Assembly (NCBI GenBank): GCA_022712235.1 | Contig: JALAGW010000296.1 | Location: 1 to 24,330 of the forward strand | Direction: 5' to 3' | DNA length: 24,330 nucleotides | Origin: Brevundimonas sp. | Lineage (GTDB): Bacteria; Pseudomonadota; Alphaproteobacteria; Caulobacterales; Caulobacteraceae | In this document: in pieces, positions 6,570 through 14,011 of the stretch | How positions within the stretch are numbered: position 1 is the stretch's first letter | Layout of the letters: each line of letters begins with the position of its first letter | Position numbers and translations under genes: made by a program | The notes under the pieces: model-generated | Databases searched by the model: none | Seen by the model: only the letters and a program-made list of their open reading frames with translations | What the model was told of the DNA's origin: nothing

Positions 6570-9413
6570 ATGCTCGAGAAGACTTTCGAACCCCAGGCCG
6601 CCGAGCCGCGTCTCTACGCCCAGTGGGAAGAGAGCGGCCTGTTCGCGCCGCGCGCCGCCAAGCCCACCGATGGGGCCGCTGACGCCTATTCGATCGTCAT
6701 CCCGCCGCCGAACGTGACGGGCTCGCTGCACATCGGCCACGCGCTGAACAATACTCTGCAGGACATTCTGGCCCGCTATCACCGGATGAAGGGCAAGGCC
6801 GTGCTGTGGCTGCCCGGCACCGACCACGCGGGCATCGCCACCCAGATGGTGGTCGAGCGCCAACTGGCCGCCGCCGGCAATGTCGGTCGCCGCGACATGG
6901 GCCGCGACGCCTTCATCGAGAAGGTCTGGGAGTGGAAGGCGGAATCGGGCGGCACCATCGTGCGTCAGCTGCGCCGACTGGGCTCGTCGTGCGACTGGTC
7001 GCGTGAGCGCTTCACTCTGGACGAGGGTCTGAACGCCGCCGTCCGCAAGGTTTTCGTCAAGCTGCATCAGGACGGCCTGATCTATCGCGACAAGCGCCTG
7101 GTGAACTGGGACCCGCATTTCCAGACCGCCATTTCGGACCTGGAGGTCGAACAGCGCGAGCAGGACGGCCACTACTGGCACTTCGCCTATCCGCTGGCGG
7201 ACGGCGTGACCTATGAGCATCCGGTCGCCTTCGACGACGAGGGCAAGGCGACCGAGTTCGAGACGCGCGGCTTCATCGTCGTGGCCACGACCCGGCCCGA
7301 AACCATGCTGGGCGACACCGGCGTGGCGGTTCACCCCGAGGATGAGCGCTACGCGGGGCTGGTCGGCAAGGACGTCATCCTGCCGATCACCGGCCGTCGC
7401 ATCCCCATCGTCGCCGACGACTACGCCGATCCGACCAAGGGTTCGGGCGCGGTGAAGATCACCCCGGCGCACGACTTCAACGACTTCGGCGTCAGCAAGC
7501 GCGCCGGTCTGGCCGCACTGAACGTGATGGACGCCTTTGCGCGCATCACCAACGAGGACGTGCCGGAAATCCCCGCCGATCTGGTCGGTCTGGATCGTTT
7601 CGCCGCGCGCAAGGCCATCGTCGCCCGCGCCGAAGAAGAGAACTGGCTGCGCGAGATCGAGAAGACGAAGCATGTCGTTCCGCACGGCGACCGCTCGGGC
7701 GTGGTCATCGAACCGTGGCTGACGGATCAGTGGTATGTTGACGCCCACACCCTGGCCCAGCCGGCGCTGAAGGCGGTCGAGGAGGGCGAGACCGTCTTCG
7801 AGCCCAGGAGCTATGAGAAGATCTACTTCGAGTGGCTGCGCAATATCGAGCCCTGGTGCATCAGCCGCCAGCTGTGGTGGGGCCACCGCATTCCGGCCTG
7901 GTATGGCCCGTCTCTCGATGCTGAGGATGCAGATAAATTCACGTCGAAGATTTTCGTCGCTGACAATGCAGATGATGCGATTGCGCTGGCTCGCGACTAT
8001 TACGGCGAAGGTGTTGAAGTTTCGGTCGATGAAGCCCGGAAGGGCTTTGATCGTGATAATGACAAGCTAACTGCGGTCCGCTTGGCTCAAGACGAGGACG
8101 TTCTGGACACCTGGTTCAGCTCGGCCCTGTGGCCTTTCTCGACCATGGGCTGGCCCGAGAAGACCGAGGATCTGCAACGCTTCTATCCCACCAGCGATCT
8201 GGTGACGGCCGCCGACATCATCTTCTTCTGGGTCGCCCGGATGATGATGATGGGCCTGCACTTCATGGACGGCGAAGTGCCGTTCAAGCGGGTCATCATC
8301 AATGGTCTGGTCCGCGACGAGAAGGGCCAGAAGATGTCGAAGTCCAAGGGCAACGTCATCGACCCCCTGGGCATCATCGACGAGCTGGGCGCAGACCCGC
8401 TGCGCTTCACCATGGCCATCCTGTCGGGCACGCGCGACATCAAGCTTTCGAAGCAGCGCATTGAAGGTTATCGCAATTTCGGCACCAAGCTGTGGAACGC
8501 CGCACGCTTCAGCCAGATGAACGAGGCCAGGCGCGTCGAGGGCTTTGATCCCGCCACCGTCGAGCAGACCATCAACCGCTGGATTCGCGGCGAGCTGGCC
8601 AAGGCCGAGCGCCAGGTGTCAGACGCCATCGAGGGCGGTCGTTTCGACGACGCGGCGGGCGCACTGTATCGCTTCGTCTGGAACGTCTTCTGCGACTGGT
8701 ATCTGGAACTGGCCAAGCCGGTGTTCAACGGCGCCGATGAAGCCGCCAAGGCCGAGACGCGGGCCATGACCGCCTGGACCCTCGACCAGACGCTGAAGCT
8801 GCTGCACCCGGTCATGCCCTACATCACCGAGGAGCTGTGGGCCGAGCTGGGCAAGGAAGGCCCGGCGCGCGAGTCCTTGCTGATCGGCGCCGAATGGCCG
8901 GTGCTGCCCGACAGCTTCGTCGACGCGGCGGCCGAGGCCGAGATCGGCTGGCTGGTCGATCTGGTCGGTGAAATCCGCGCCCTGCGGGCCGAGATGAACG
9001 TGCCGCCGTCGGCCAAGCCGCCGCTGGCCTTCGTCGCGCCCGACGCCGTGACCGCCGAACGTATCGCGCGCCACCGCGACCTGATCCTGACCCTAGGCCG
9101 CGCGGGCGAGATTGCGACGCTTGAGGCCGCGCCCGGCGGGGCCGTGACCTTCGTCTCGGGCGGCACGACGGCGGCCCTGTCGCTGGCCGGCATCATCGAC
9201 CTGACCGCTGAACGCGCGCGTCTGGAGAAGGAGATCGCCGTCTTCGAGAGCGACATCGGCCACGTGAACAAGAAGCTGGGCAACCCCAACTTCGTGTCGC
9301 GCGCCGCGCCGGAAGTCGTCGACGAGCAGCGCGCCAAGCTGGCCGAGGCCGAAGAGGGCAAGGCCAAGCTGCAGGCCGCCCTGGCCCGTCTGGACGCGAT
9401 GGCCGGGGCGTGA
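6570..9413 (+). CDS. valS: Valyl-tRNA synthetase
   Basis: This 947-residue class I synthetase charges tRNA-Val. The nucleotide-binding signature is at residues 45-57 (PPPNVTGSLHIGH, HIGH at 54-57) and KMSKS is at 588-592. The CP1 editing domain is complete (TTRPETMLGDTGVAVHPEDERY; GSGAVKITPAHDFNDF), which hydrolyses mischarged Thr-tRNA. DVLDTWFSSALWPFSTMGWP and the anticodon-binding helical domain follow. The last ~65 residues (LEKEIAVFESDIGHVNKKLGNPNFVSRAAPEVVDEQRAKL) are the ValS-specific coiled-coil arm that grips the tRNA. Residues about 447-506 form a longer-than-usual insert between WYGP and DEDVLDTW, with codon use clearly more AT-rich than the rest of the gene. The start at 6570 fits the family. 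tlyA begins inside the last codons, so the two are probably translationally coupled. Confidence 0.98.
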   Translation: MLEKTFEPQAAEPRLYAQWEESGLFAPRAAKPTDGAADAYSIVIPPPNVTGSLHIGHALNNTLQDILARYHRMKGKAVLWLPGTDHAGIATQMVVERQLAAAGNVGRRDMGRDAFIEKVWEWKAESGGTIVRQLRRLGSSCDWSRERFTLDEGLNAAVRKVFVKLHQDGLIYRDKRLVNWDPHFQTAISDLEVEQREQDGHYWHFAYPLADGVTYEHPVAFDDEGKATEFETRGFIVVATTRPETMLGDTGVAVHPEDERYAGLVGKDVILPITGRRIPIVADDYADPTKGSGAVKITPAHDFNDFGVSKRAGLAALNVMDAFARITNEDVPEIPADLVGLDRFAARKAIVARAEEENWLREIEKTKHVVPHGDRSGVVIEPWLTDQWYVDAHTLAQPALKAVEEGETVFEPRSYEKIYFEWLRNIEPWCISRQLWWGHRIPAWYGPSLDAEDADKFTSKIFVADNADDAIALARDYYGEGVEVSVDEARKGFDRDNDKLTAVRLAQDEDVLDTWFSSALWPFSTMGWPEKTEDLQRFYPTSDLVTAADIIFFWVARMMMMGLHFMDGEVPFKRVIINGLVRDEKGQKMSKSKGNVIDPLGIIDELGADPLRFTMAILSGTRDIKLSKQRIEGYRNFGTKLWNAARFSQMNEARRVEGFDPATVEQTINRWIRGELAKAERQVSDAIEGGRFDDAAGALYRFVWNVFCDWYLELAKPVFNGADEAAKAETRAMTAWTLDQTLKLLHPVMPYITEELWAELGKEGPARESLLIGAEWPVLPDSFVDAAAEAEIGWLVDLVGEIRALRAEMNVPPSAKPPLAFVAPDAVTAERIARHRDLILTLGRAGEIATLEAAPGGAVTFVSGGTTAALSLAGIIDLTAERARLEKEIAVFESDIGHVNKKLGNPNFVSRAAPEVVDEQRAKLAEAEEGKAKLQAALARLDAMAGA

Positions 9414-10144
9414 GGACGGTCCGCCTGGATCAGCTGCTGGTCACCCGAGGCCTGGCCGAAAGCCGGGCCAAGGCCAAGGCGGCCGTTGAGGCGGGCGGCG
9501 TCACCGTGAATGGCGCCCCCGCGAAGGCGGCGTCACAGGCGGTCAATGAGGACGCCGAGATCGGCTATGCCGCCGCGCACAGCTGGGTCGGGCGCGGCGC
9601 GCTGAAGCTGGAGCGCGCGCTGGACCTGTGGCCGGTTGCGGTCGAGGGCAGGGTGGTGCTGGACGTGGGCGCGTCCACGGGCGGCTTCACCGAAGTCTGC
9701 CTGGATCGCGGGGCGGCCAGGGTCTTCGCCGTGGACGTCGGCTATGGCCAGATGCATCCCAAGGTCGCGGCCGACCCGCGGGTGATCAATCTGGAGCGGA
9801 CCGACGCGCGCGAACTGACGCCGGAGATCATACCTGAGGCGCCTTCGCTGATCGTCTGCGACGCCAGTTTCATCGGCCTGTCGAAGGTGCTGCCGGCGGC
9901 GCTGAATCTGGCCGCGCCCGACGCGGACCTGATCACCCTGGTCAAGCCGCAGTTCGAGGGGGCGGGCCCCAAGGACGCCGGCAAGAAGGGCGTGGTCAAG
10001 GACCCTGAGGCTCACGCGGCGGCGGTCGAGGGCGTGCGTGTCTGGCTGGAAAGCGTCGGCTGGAAGGTGCTGGAGGTTGCCGAAAGCCCGATCACCGGGG
10101 GTGACGGCAACATTGAGTTCCTGATGTGGGCGCGCCGGGCCTAG
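9410..10144 (+). CDS. tlyA: TlyA-family rRNA (cytidine-2'-O)-methyltransferase
   Basis: A 244-residue protein with an N-terminal S4 RNA-binding domain (RLDQLLVTRGLAESRAKAKAAVEAGGVTVNG, residues 5-35) and an FtsJ-like Rossmann methyltransferase domain. The SAM loop is LDVGASTGGF (84-93). The K-D-K-E catalytic tetrad of 2'-O-methyltransferases is visible as K66 (GALKLE), D151 (CDASFIGLS), K179 (LVKPQFE) and E236 (NIEFL). From the family, TlyA methylates C1920 of 23S rRNA and in some species C1409 of 16S rRNA, which affects capreomycin sensitivity; older annotations call it haemolysin. The GTG start overlaps the valS stop in GTGA, a typical coupled pair. The length matches the short, single-chain bacterial form. 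Confidence 0.93.
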   Translation: MRTVRLDQLLVTRGLAESRAKAKAAVEAGGVTVNGAPAKAASQAVNEDAEIGYAAAHSWVGRGALKLERALDLWPVAVEGRVVLDVGASTGGFTEVCLDRGAARVFAVDVGYGQMHPKVAADPRVINLERTDARELTPEIIPEAPSLIVCDASFIGLSKVLPAALNLAAPDADLITLVKPQFEGAGPKDAGKKGVVKDPEAHAAAVEGVRVWLESVGWKVLEVAESPITGGDGNIEFLMWARRA

Positions 10145-10156
10145 CCCATAGGTTTA

Positions 10157-10184
10157 GAGGGCCGCCGGATAACCGGCGGCCCTC
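10157..10184. terminator. Bidirectional terminator between tlyA and the glycine-zipper gene
   Basis: A perfect 12-bp stem, GAGGGCCGCCGG (10157-10168) with CCGGCGGCCCTC (10173-10184), closes an ATAA loop 13 bp after the tlyA stop. Convergent genes flank it. T-rich tails are short on both sides (TTCACG on plus, TAAACC on minus). Confidence 0.7.
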
Positions 10185-10216
10185 TTCACGTCGTCGATCG
10201 ACAGGGGGGCTGAAAC

Positions 10217-10864
10217 TTAATCGACGACGCGATAGCGGCCGTTCTGGTCGGGGCAGGTGCGCACATAGCGCGTCTCGCTGCGACCGTCGGGCAGACGGAT
10301 GACGCTCTCGGCGAGGCGGCATTCGTCGTTGTTCTGATAGCGATAATCCGGCGCGGGCTGGGTGTAGCCGCGGTCGTAGTCGCTGTACTCGCGATAATCG
10401 CGCCCATAGCCGTCGTCGTAACGAGGGTCGTAGCCGCCACGATTGTCGTAGCCATAGGCCGGCGGGACATAGGTTCCGCCATAGGACTGATTGTAGCCGT
10501 AGCTGGAGTTCGAGCGATAACGGCTGTCGCAGTTGGCGGAGCTGTTGCCCACGCCGGCGCCGATGGCCGCGCCGAGCACGCCGCCCAGGACGCTGCCTTC
10601 GGTGCGGCGGCCACGCGCCGCCAACTGCGAGCCGGCCACGGCGCCGATGGTGGCGCCGAGCACGCCGCCCGTCGTCGTCCGGCTCCGCTGATCGCCGACG
10701 CAGGGGTCATAGTAGCGACCCTGCGAACCGTAGTTGTTGTAGGCGGGCGGATAGCCGTAGCCATAGGTCTGGGCGCTGACGACGCCCGGAACCATGAGCG
10801 AACCGGCCACGGCGAGGGCGGCGACAGCAGCGGCGGATGCCTTCTTGGACAGATGAGCGATCAT
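10217..10864 (-). CDS. Secreted glycine-zipper protein (17 kDa surface antigen-like)
   Basis: The 215-residue product begins at ATG 10864 with an evident signal peptide (MIAHLSKK, hydrophobic Ala/Val core, VPGVVSA before QTYGYG; cleavage after residue 31). A longer open frame to 10972 is unlikely because it would bury the signal peptide. Residues 66-107 are a glycine zipper of two helices (GGVLGATIGAVAGSQLAARG... SVLGGVLGAAIGAGVG), as in the Rickettsia 17 kDa antigen and other envelope proteins that insert in membranes. No lipobox cysteine is present at the cleavage site. The C-terminal half is low complexity, rich in Tyr, Gly, Asp and Arg, ending in RLPDGRSETRYVRTCPDQNGRYRVVD, a module often seen after such zippers. 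The role is unknown beyond envelope association. It is monocistronic; a repeated 16-bp motif lies just upstream. Confidence 0.75.
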   Translation of the reverse strand: MIAHLSKKASAAAVAALAVAGSLMVPGVVSAQTYGYGYPPAYNNYGSQGRYYDPCVGDQRSRTTTGGVLGATIGAVAGSQLAARGRRTEGSVLGGVLGAAIGAGVGNSSANCDSRYRSNSSYGYNQSYGGTYVPPAYGYDNRGGYDPRYDDGYGRDYREYSDYDRGYTQPAPDYRYQNNDECRLAESVIRLPDGRSETRYVRTCPDQNGRYRVVD

Positions 10865-10888
10865 CGTTCGTATTCCTATGACAGATCC

Positions 10889-10904
10889 CGAAGCTGAACG
10901 GCTT
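10889..10904 (-). repeat. 16-bp direct repeat, copy 1, upstream of glycine-zipper gene
   Basis: AAGCCGTTCAGCTTCG on the minus strand, 24 bp before the start codon at 10864. It is an exact copy of 10940-10955. With two more bases this copy also forms a 6-bp dyad (CGAAGC/GCTTCG). It could be a regulator binding site or a leader hairpin. Confidence 0.5.
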
Positions 10905-10939
10905 CGCTGCGCTGTCTGTTGCATCCAGAAATAGGGAGA

Positions 10940-10955
10940 CGAAGCTGAACGGCTT
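10940..10955 (-). repeat. 16-bp direct repeat, copy 2, upstream of glycine-zipper gene
   Basis: Exact second copy of AAGCCGTTCAGCTTCG, starting 51 bp from copy 1 and about 75 bp before the start codon. This copy lacks the outermost complementary base, so its dyad is shorter. Confidence 0.5.
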
Positions 10956-11020
10956 TTGATCGGTCTGTTCATCTTCGTTCAGGTTTCAGATTCGGCGCGG
11001 GACCGGGTAGAAGCCGCGCC

Positions 11021-12265
11021 ATGACGCAAACGCTGACCATCGCCCGCATGGGCCACCAGGGCGACGGGATCGCCGAAACGCCCAAGGGCTTTGTCTTCGT
11101 GCCGGGGGCATTGCCGGGCGAGGTGATCTCTGGCGAGGTGAAGGACGGGCGGGTGGAGGCGTTCGAACTGATCGAGGCCAGCCCGGACCGTCGTCCGATT
11201 CATTCGGAGACCTATGCCGAATGCGGCGTCGCGCCGCTGCAGCACTGGGCGGACGAACCCTATCTGGCGTGGAAGCGCGAGGTGGTGATCCAGACCCTGG
11301 CGCGCGAGGGCATCGAGACCGAGGTCGAGGCGACCGTGGCCGTGCCGCAGGCCAGCCGGCGCCGTCTGGCGCTGCATGCGCGCAGCGGGTCGGGCGGCCG
11401 GGTTCTGCTGGGGTTCAAGGCGCGGCGGTCGTGGCGGCTGGTCGAGCTGACGGACTGTCCGGTGTCGGACCCGGCGCTGACGGCGGCCCTGCCGGCCCTG
11501 GCCAGGGTGGCGTCGCCCTTCCTGGGGCATCCGAAGTCGGCCCCGACCCTGCATGTGACCCTGACCGACACCGGTCTGGATGTCGACGTGACCGGGGTCG
11601 AGAAGAAGTCGGGCGGGCTGACGGCGGATGTGACGGCGCGGGCCATCGCGGCGGCGGCCGAGGCCGGTCTGGCCCGGCTCAGCCTGGACGGCGACACCCT
11701 GGTGATGGCGCGCCAGCCGCGCATCACCTTTGGTCGGGCGACCGTGCCCCTGCCGCCCGCCGCCTTCCTGCAGGCCGCGCCGGCCGCCGAGGCGGCCATG
11801 GTCAGCCGCGCGGTCGAGGCGGTGAAGGGGGCCAGAAAGGTCGCCGACCTGTTCTGCGGCGCCGGCACCTTCACCTTTCCTCTGGCCGAGGTCGCCAGCG
11901 TCATCGCGGCGGATTCGTCCGCGGCGTCGATCGCGGCGCTGAAGGCCGGCGTGTCCACGGCCCAGGGCCTCAAGACCATCGAGGCCCAGGCGCGGGACCT
12001 GTTCCGCCGCCCGCTGTCGCCCCATGACCTGAAGGGCTGCGAGGCCATCATCATCGACCCGCCGCGCGCCGGGGCGCTGGAACAGACCCAGCAACTGCCG
12101 GGGACCAAGGCGTCCCTGGTGGTCGGCGTGTCGTGCAACCCGCAGACCTTCGCGCGCGACGCCCGCATTCTGATCGACGGCGGCTTCCGGCTGGAGAAGG
12201 TCACGCCGATCGACCAGTTTCTGTGGTCGACCCACGTCGAACTGGTCGGGATTTTCCGGCGCTAG
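11021..12265 (+). CDS. TrmA/RlmD-family RNA (uracil-5)-methyltransferase
   Basis: The 414-residue protein has the full architecture of RNA m5U methyltransferases: an N-terminal TRAM-like beta domain (GHQGDGIAETPKGFVFVPGALPGE, residues 11-34), a central domain, and a SAM-dependent catalytic domain. FLQAAPAAE (249-257) corresponds to the F-x-Q-x-N segment, DLFCGAGTF (276-284) is motif I, IIIDPPRAG (343-351) is motif IV, and VSCNPQTFARD (370-380) holds the nucleophilic C372. The [4Fe-4S] cluster normally uses four cysteines (C-x6-C-G-G-C and one later). Here C68 and C146 remain, but the first and third positions are S62 and A71 (ECGVAPLQHW), so a normal cluster cannot form. The substrate (23S U747/U1939-type or tRNA) cannot be told. 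It is divergent from the glycine-zipper gene, and its stop shares CTAG with the convergent radical SAM gene. Confidence 0.86.
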   Translation: MTQTLTIARMGHQGDGIAETPKGFVFVPGALPGEVISGEVKDGRVEAFELIEASPDRRPIHSETYAECGVAPLQHWADEPYLAWKREVVIQTLAREGIETEVEATVAVPQASRRRLALHARSGSGGRVLLGFKARRSWRLVELTDCPVSDPALTAALPALARVASPFLGHPKSAPTLHVTLTDTGLDVDVTGVEKKSGGLTADVTARAIAAAAEAGLARLSLDGDTLVMARQPRITFGRATVPLPPAAFLQAAPAAEAAMVSRAVEAVKGARKVADLFCGAGTFTFPLAEVASVIAADSSAASIAALKAGVSTAQGLKTIEAQARDLFRRPLSPHDLKGCEAIIIDPPRAGALEQTQQLPGTKASLVVGVSCNPQTFARDARILIDGGFRLEKVTPIDQFLWSTHVELVGIFRR

Positions 12266-13338
12266 GACGCCAGGTCGAACAGGTCCATCTGAGGGCGCAT
12301 GTCGGGCGGGATGCGGAACTGCGTCACGTCCAGCGGCGTGCGCGGCGCGTCCAGGCCGTAGCGCTTGATCGCCGCCTTGAAGCGGGTCGCGATCAGTTCG
12401 GCGACAGGACCGGTTCCCTTCATGCGCTGGGCCCAGTCGGGGTCGTAGTCCTTGCCCCCGCGCGTCTGGCGGATCAGGGACATGACGCGTGCCGCGCGTT
12501 CGGGGCGGGCGTCGGCCAGCCACTCGCGGACCAGGTCCTTGATTTCCAGCGGCAGGCGCAGGGTCACATACATGGCCGAGGTCGCGCCCGCCTTTTGCGC
12601 CGCCTCGAGGATGGATTCCATCTCGTGGTCGTTTAGGCCGGGAATGACAGGGGCGAAGCCGACGCCGACAGGACAGCCCGCATCGGCCAGTCGGCTGATG
12701 GCCTCCAGCCGTTTGGCGGGGGTGGAGGCGCGCGGCTCCATCGCTCGCGCCAGGCCGCGATCCAGGGTGGTGATGGAGACGAAGGCCGAGGCCAGCCCCG
12801 CTCGGCCCATCGGCCCCAGGATGTCGGCGTCGCGGGCGATCAGCACTGACTTGGTGATGATGCTGAACGGTTGATGGAACCGCTGCATGACCTGCAGGAT
12901 CGAGCGGGTGGACAGGGTCTCGCGTTCGACCGGCTGATAGGGGTCGGTGTTGCCGCCTATGTGGATGCGTTTGCAGACGTATCTGGGCCTGGCGAGTTCC
13001 TGTTCCAGCAGACTCGCCGCGTGGGGCTTGAAGAAGATCCGGCTCTCGAAATCCAGGCCCGGGGATAGGCCCATCCAGGCATGGGACGGACGGGCGTAGC
13101 AGTAGATGCAGCCATGTTCGCAGCCCTTGTAAGGGTTGATGGAGCGATCGAAGCCGACGTCGGGACTCGTGTTTCTGGCGATGATGGTGCGGGCGTGTTC
13201 CGGCGAAAGGATGGTGCGCAGCGGCGCGGCCGCTTCGTCCTGATCCGTCCAGCCGTCGTCGAATTCCTCGCGCCGGTCGGCTTCATACCGGCCCGAGTCG
13301 TTGGAGCGTGCGCCGCGTCCTTTCATCGCCGTTCTCAT
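12262..13338 (-). CDS. PA0069-family radical SAM protein (SplB-like)
   Basis: With ATG 13338 the product is 358 residues; ATG 13326 is an alternative start giving MKGRGARSN, the usual family beginning. The frame stays open to 13410, but that extension would run through the LexA-type box. The radical SAM cluster motif is C73-x3-C77-x2-C80 (CEHGCIYCYAR), followed by family signatures IFFKPHAASLLEQEL, IHIGGNTDPYQPVER and TKSVLIARD, and later GVGFAPVIPGLND. These proteins are annotated as PA0069 or Rv2578c type and are distantly related to spore photoproduct lyase, a DNA-repair enzyme; their own reaction is not established to my knowledge. A GAAC-N7-GAAC box at 13362-13376, 24 bp upstream of the start, suggests induction by DNA damage. 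The stop codon overlaps that of the convergent RNA methyltransferase gene. Confidence 0.88.
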   Translation of the reverse strand: MRTAMKGRGARSNDSGRYEADRREEFDDGWTDQDEAAAPLRTILSPEHARTIIARNTSPDVGFDRSINPYKGCEHGCIYCYARPSHAWMGLSPGLDFESRIFFKPHAASLLEQELARPRYVCKRIHIGGNTDPYQPVERETLSTRSILQVMQRFHQPFSIITKSVLIARDADILGPMGRAGLASAFVSITTLDRGLARAMEPRASTPAKRLEAISRLADAGCPVGVGFAPVIPGLNDHEMESILEAAQKAGATSAMYVTLRLPLEIKDLVREWLADARPERAARVMSLIRQTRGGKDYDPDWAQRMKGTGPVAELIATRFKAAIKRYGLDAPRTPLDVTQFRIPPDMRPQMDLFDLAS

Positions 13339-13361
13339 AGCGAGAGGATGGCATGATTTAA

Positions 13362-13376
13362 GAACAAAACAAGAAC
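13362..13376. promoter_or_regulatory. LexA-type SOS box upstream of the PA0069-family gene
   Basis: GAACAAAACAAGAAC fits the alphaproteobacterial LexA operator GAAC-N7-GAAC (GTTC-N7-GTTC on the other strand) exactly, with the A-rich spacer usual for these sites. It ends 24 bp upstream of the minus-strand ATG 13338, where it would overlap the promoter. TAAATC just downstream on that strand may be part of a -10. Confidence 0.72.
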
Positions 13377-13510
13377 AAAATTTCCCGATGCGCCAAGGAT
13401 CAGGAAGCAAATCTGCTCGCCTCGCGTGACGCGGCCCCGGCTCGGCCTCGCGCCTTACAAACTGGGTCCGGCCTTCGCCGGGATGAGCGTGAGCGCTTTC
13501 GCCATCGATG

Positions 13511-13525
13511 GAACAGGACTAGAAC
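13511..13525. promoter_or_regulatory. Second LexA-type box, upstream of the NTF2-like/recO pair
   Basis: GAACAGGACTAGAAC also matches GAAC-N7-GAAC exactly, 6 bp before the ATG at 13532. Its spacer is less A-rich than that of the box at 13362 and its position so close to the start codon is unusual, so it is less certain as an operator. Two such boxes within 165 bp are unlikely by chance. Confidence 0.45.
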
Positions 13526-13531
13526 AGAGCC

Positions 13532-14011
13532 ATGATCACCGCCGCCCTGATGATGCTCCAACTGTCCGCTGCTCCGGTTCAGGCCGCGCCAGCGCCCGAC
13601 GCTGAAATCGTCCCCGTGGAGCGCGTCCTGGACGCCATGCACGCCGCCGCGTCGCGAGCGGACGGGGACGCCTATTTCGCGACCTTCACGGCCGACGGCC
13701 GCTTCATCGGCACGGATGCGACCGAGCGGTGGAGCCTGCCGGAGTTCAGGGCCTACGCCATGCCCTACTTCTCGCAAGGCAAGGGCTGGACCTATCGACC
13801 GACGGCGCGGACCGTGACCATCGCCCCGATCGAGTGCCGCTGCGTCGCCTGGTTCGACGAGGTGCTGGACAACGACGCCTATGGGACCACGCGCGGCTCG
13901 GGCGTGCTGCGCCTGACCGACGACGGCTGGAAGATCGAGCAATACGTCCTCAGCTTCGCCGTGCCGAACGACAAGGCGCGCGCCGTCGTCGACGCCATCA
14001 AGGCCGACTGA
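13532..14011 (+). CDS. Secreted NTF2-like (SnoaL-like) domain protein
   Basis: A 159-residue protein with a short N-terminal signal peptide (MITAALMMLQLSAAPVQA, probable cleavage after residue 18 before APAPD). The mature part has the alpha-plus-beta NTF2-like cone fold of the SnoaL/DUF4440 group: an early helix (VERVLDAMHAAASRADGDAYFATFTADGRFIGTDATERW), then the helix SLPEFRAYAMPYFSQGKGWTYRP and beta strands ending in GSGVLRLTDDGWKIEQYVLSFAVPN. Members with this layout are usually periplasmic proteins of unknown ligand; enzymatic activity cannot be inferred. Its TGA overlaps the recO ATG (TGATG), so the two are likely co-translated, although the products work in different compartments. A LexA-type box lies just before the start. 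Confidence 0.78.
   Translation: MITAALMMLQLSAAPVQAAPAPDAEIVPVERVLDAMHAAASRADGDAYFATFTADGRFIGTDATERWSLPEFRAYAMPYFSQGKGWTYRPTARTVTIAPIECRCVAWFDEVLDNDAYGTTRGSGVLRLTDDGWKIEQYVLSFAVPNDKARAVVDAIKAD

Noticed and set aside
10967..10980. GTTC-N6-GTTC resembling a LexA box between the glycine-zipper and RNA methyltransferase genes
   Set aside because: The spacer is 6 and not 7 nt, which LexA of alphaproteobacteria does not normally accept, and the genes are not repair genes.
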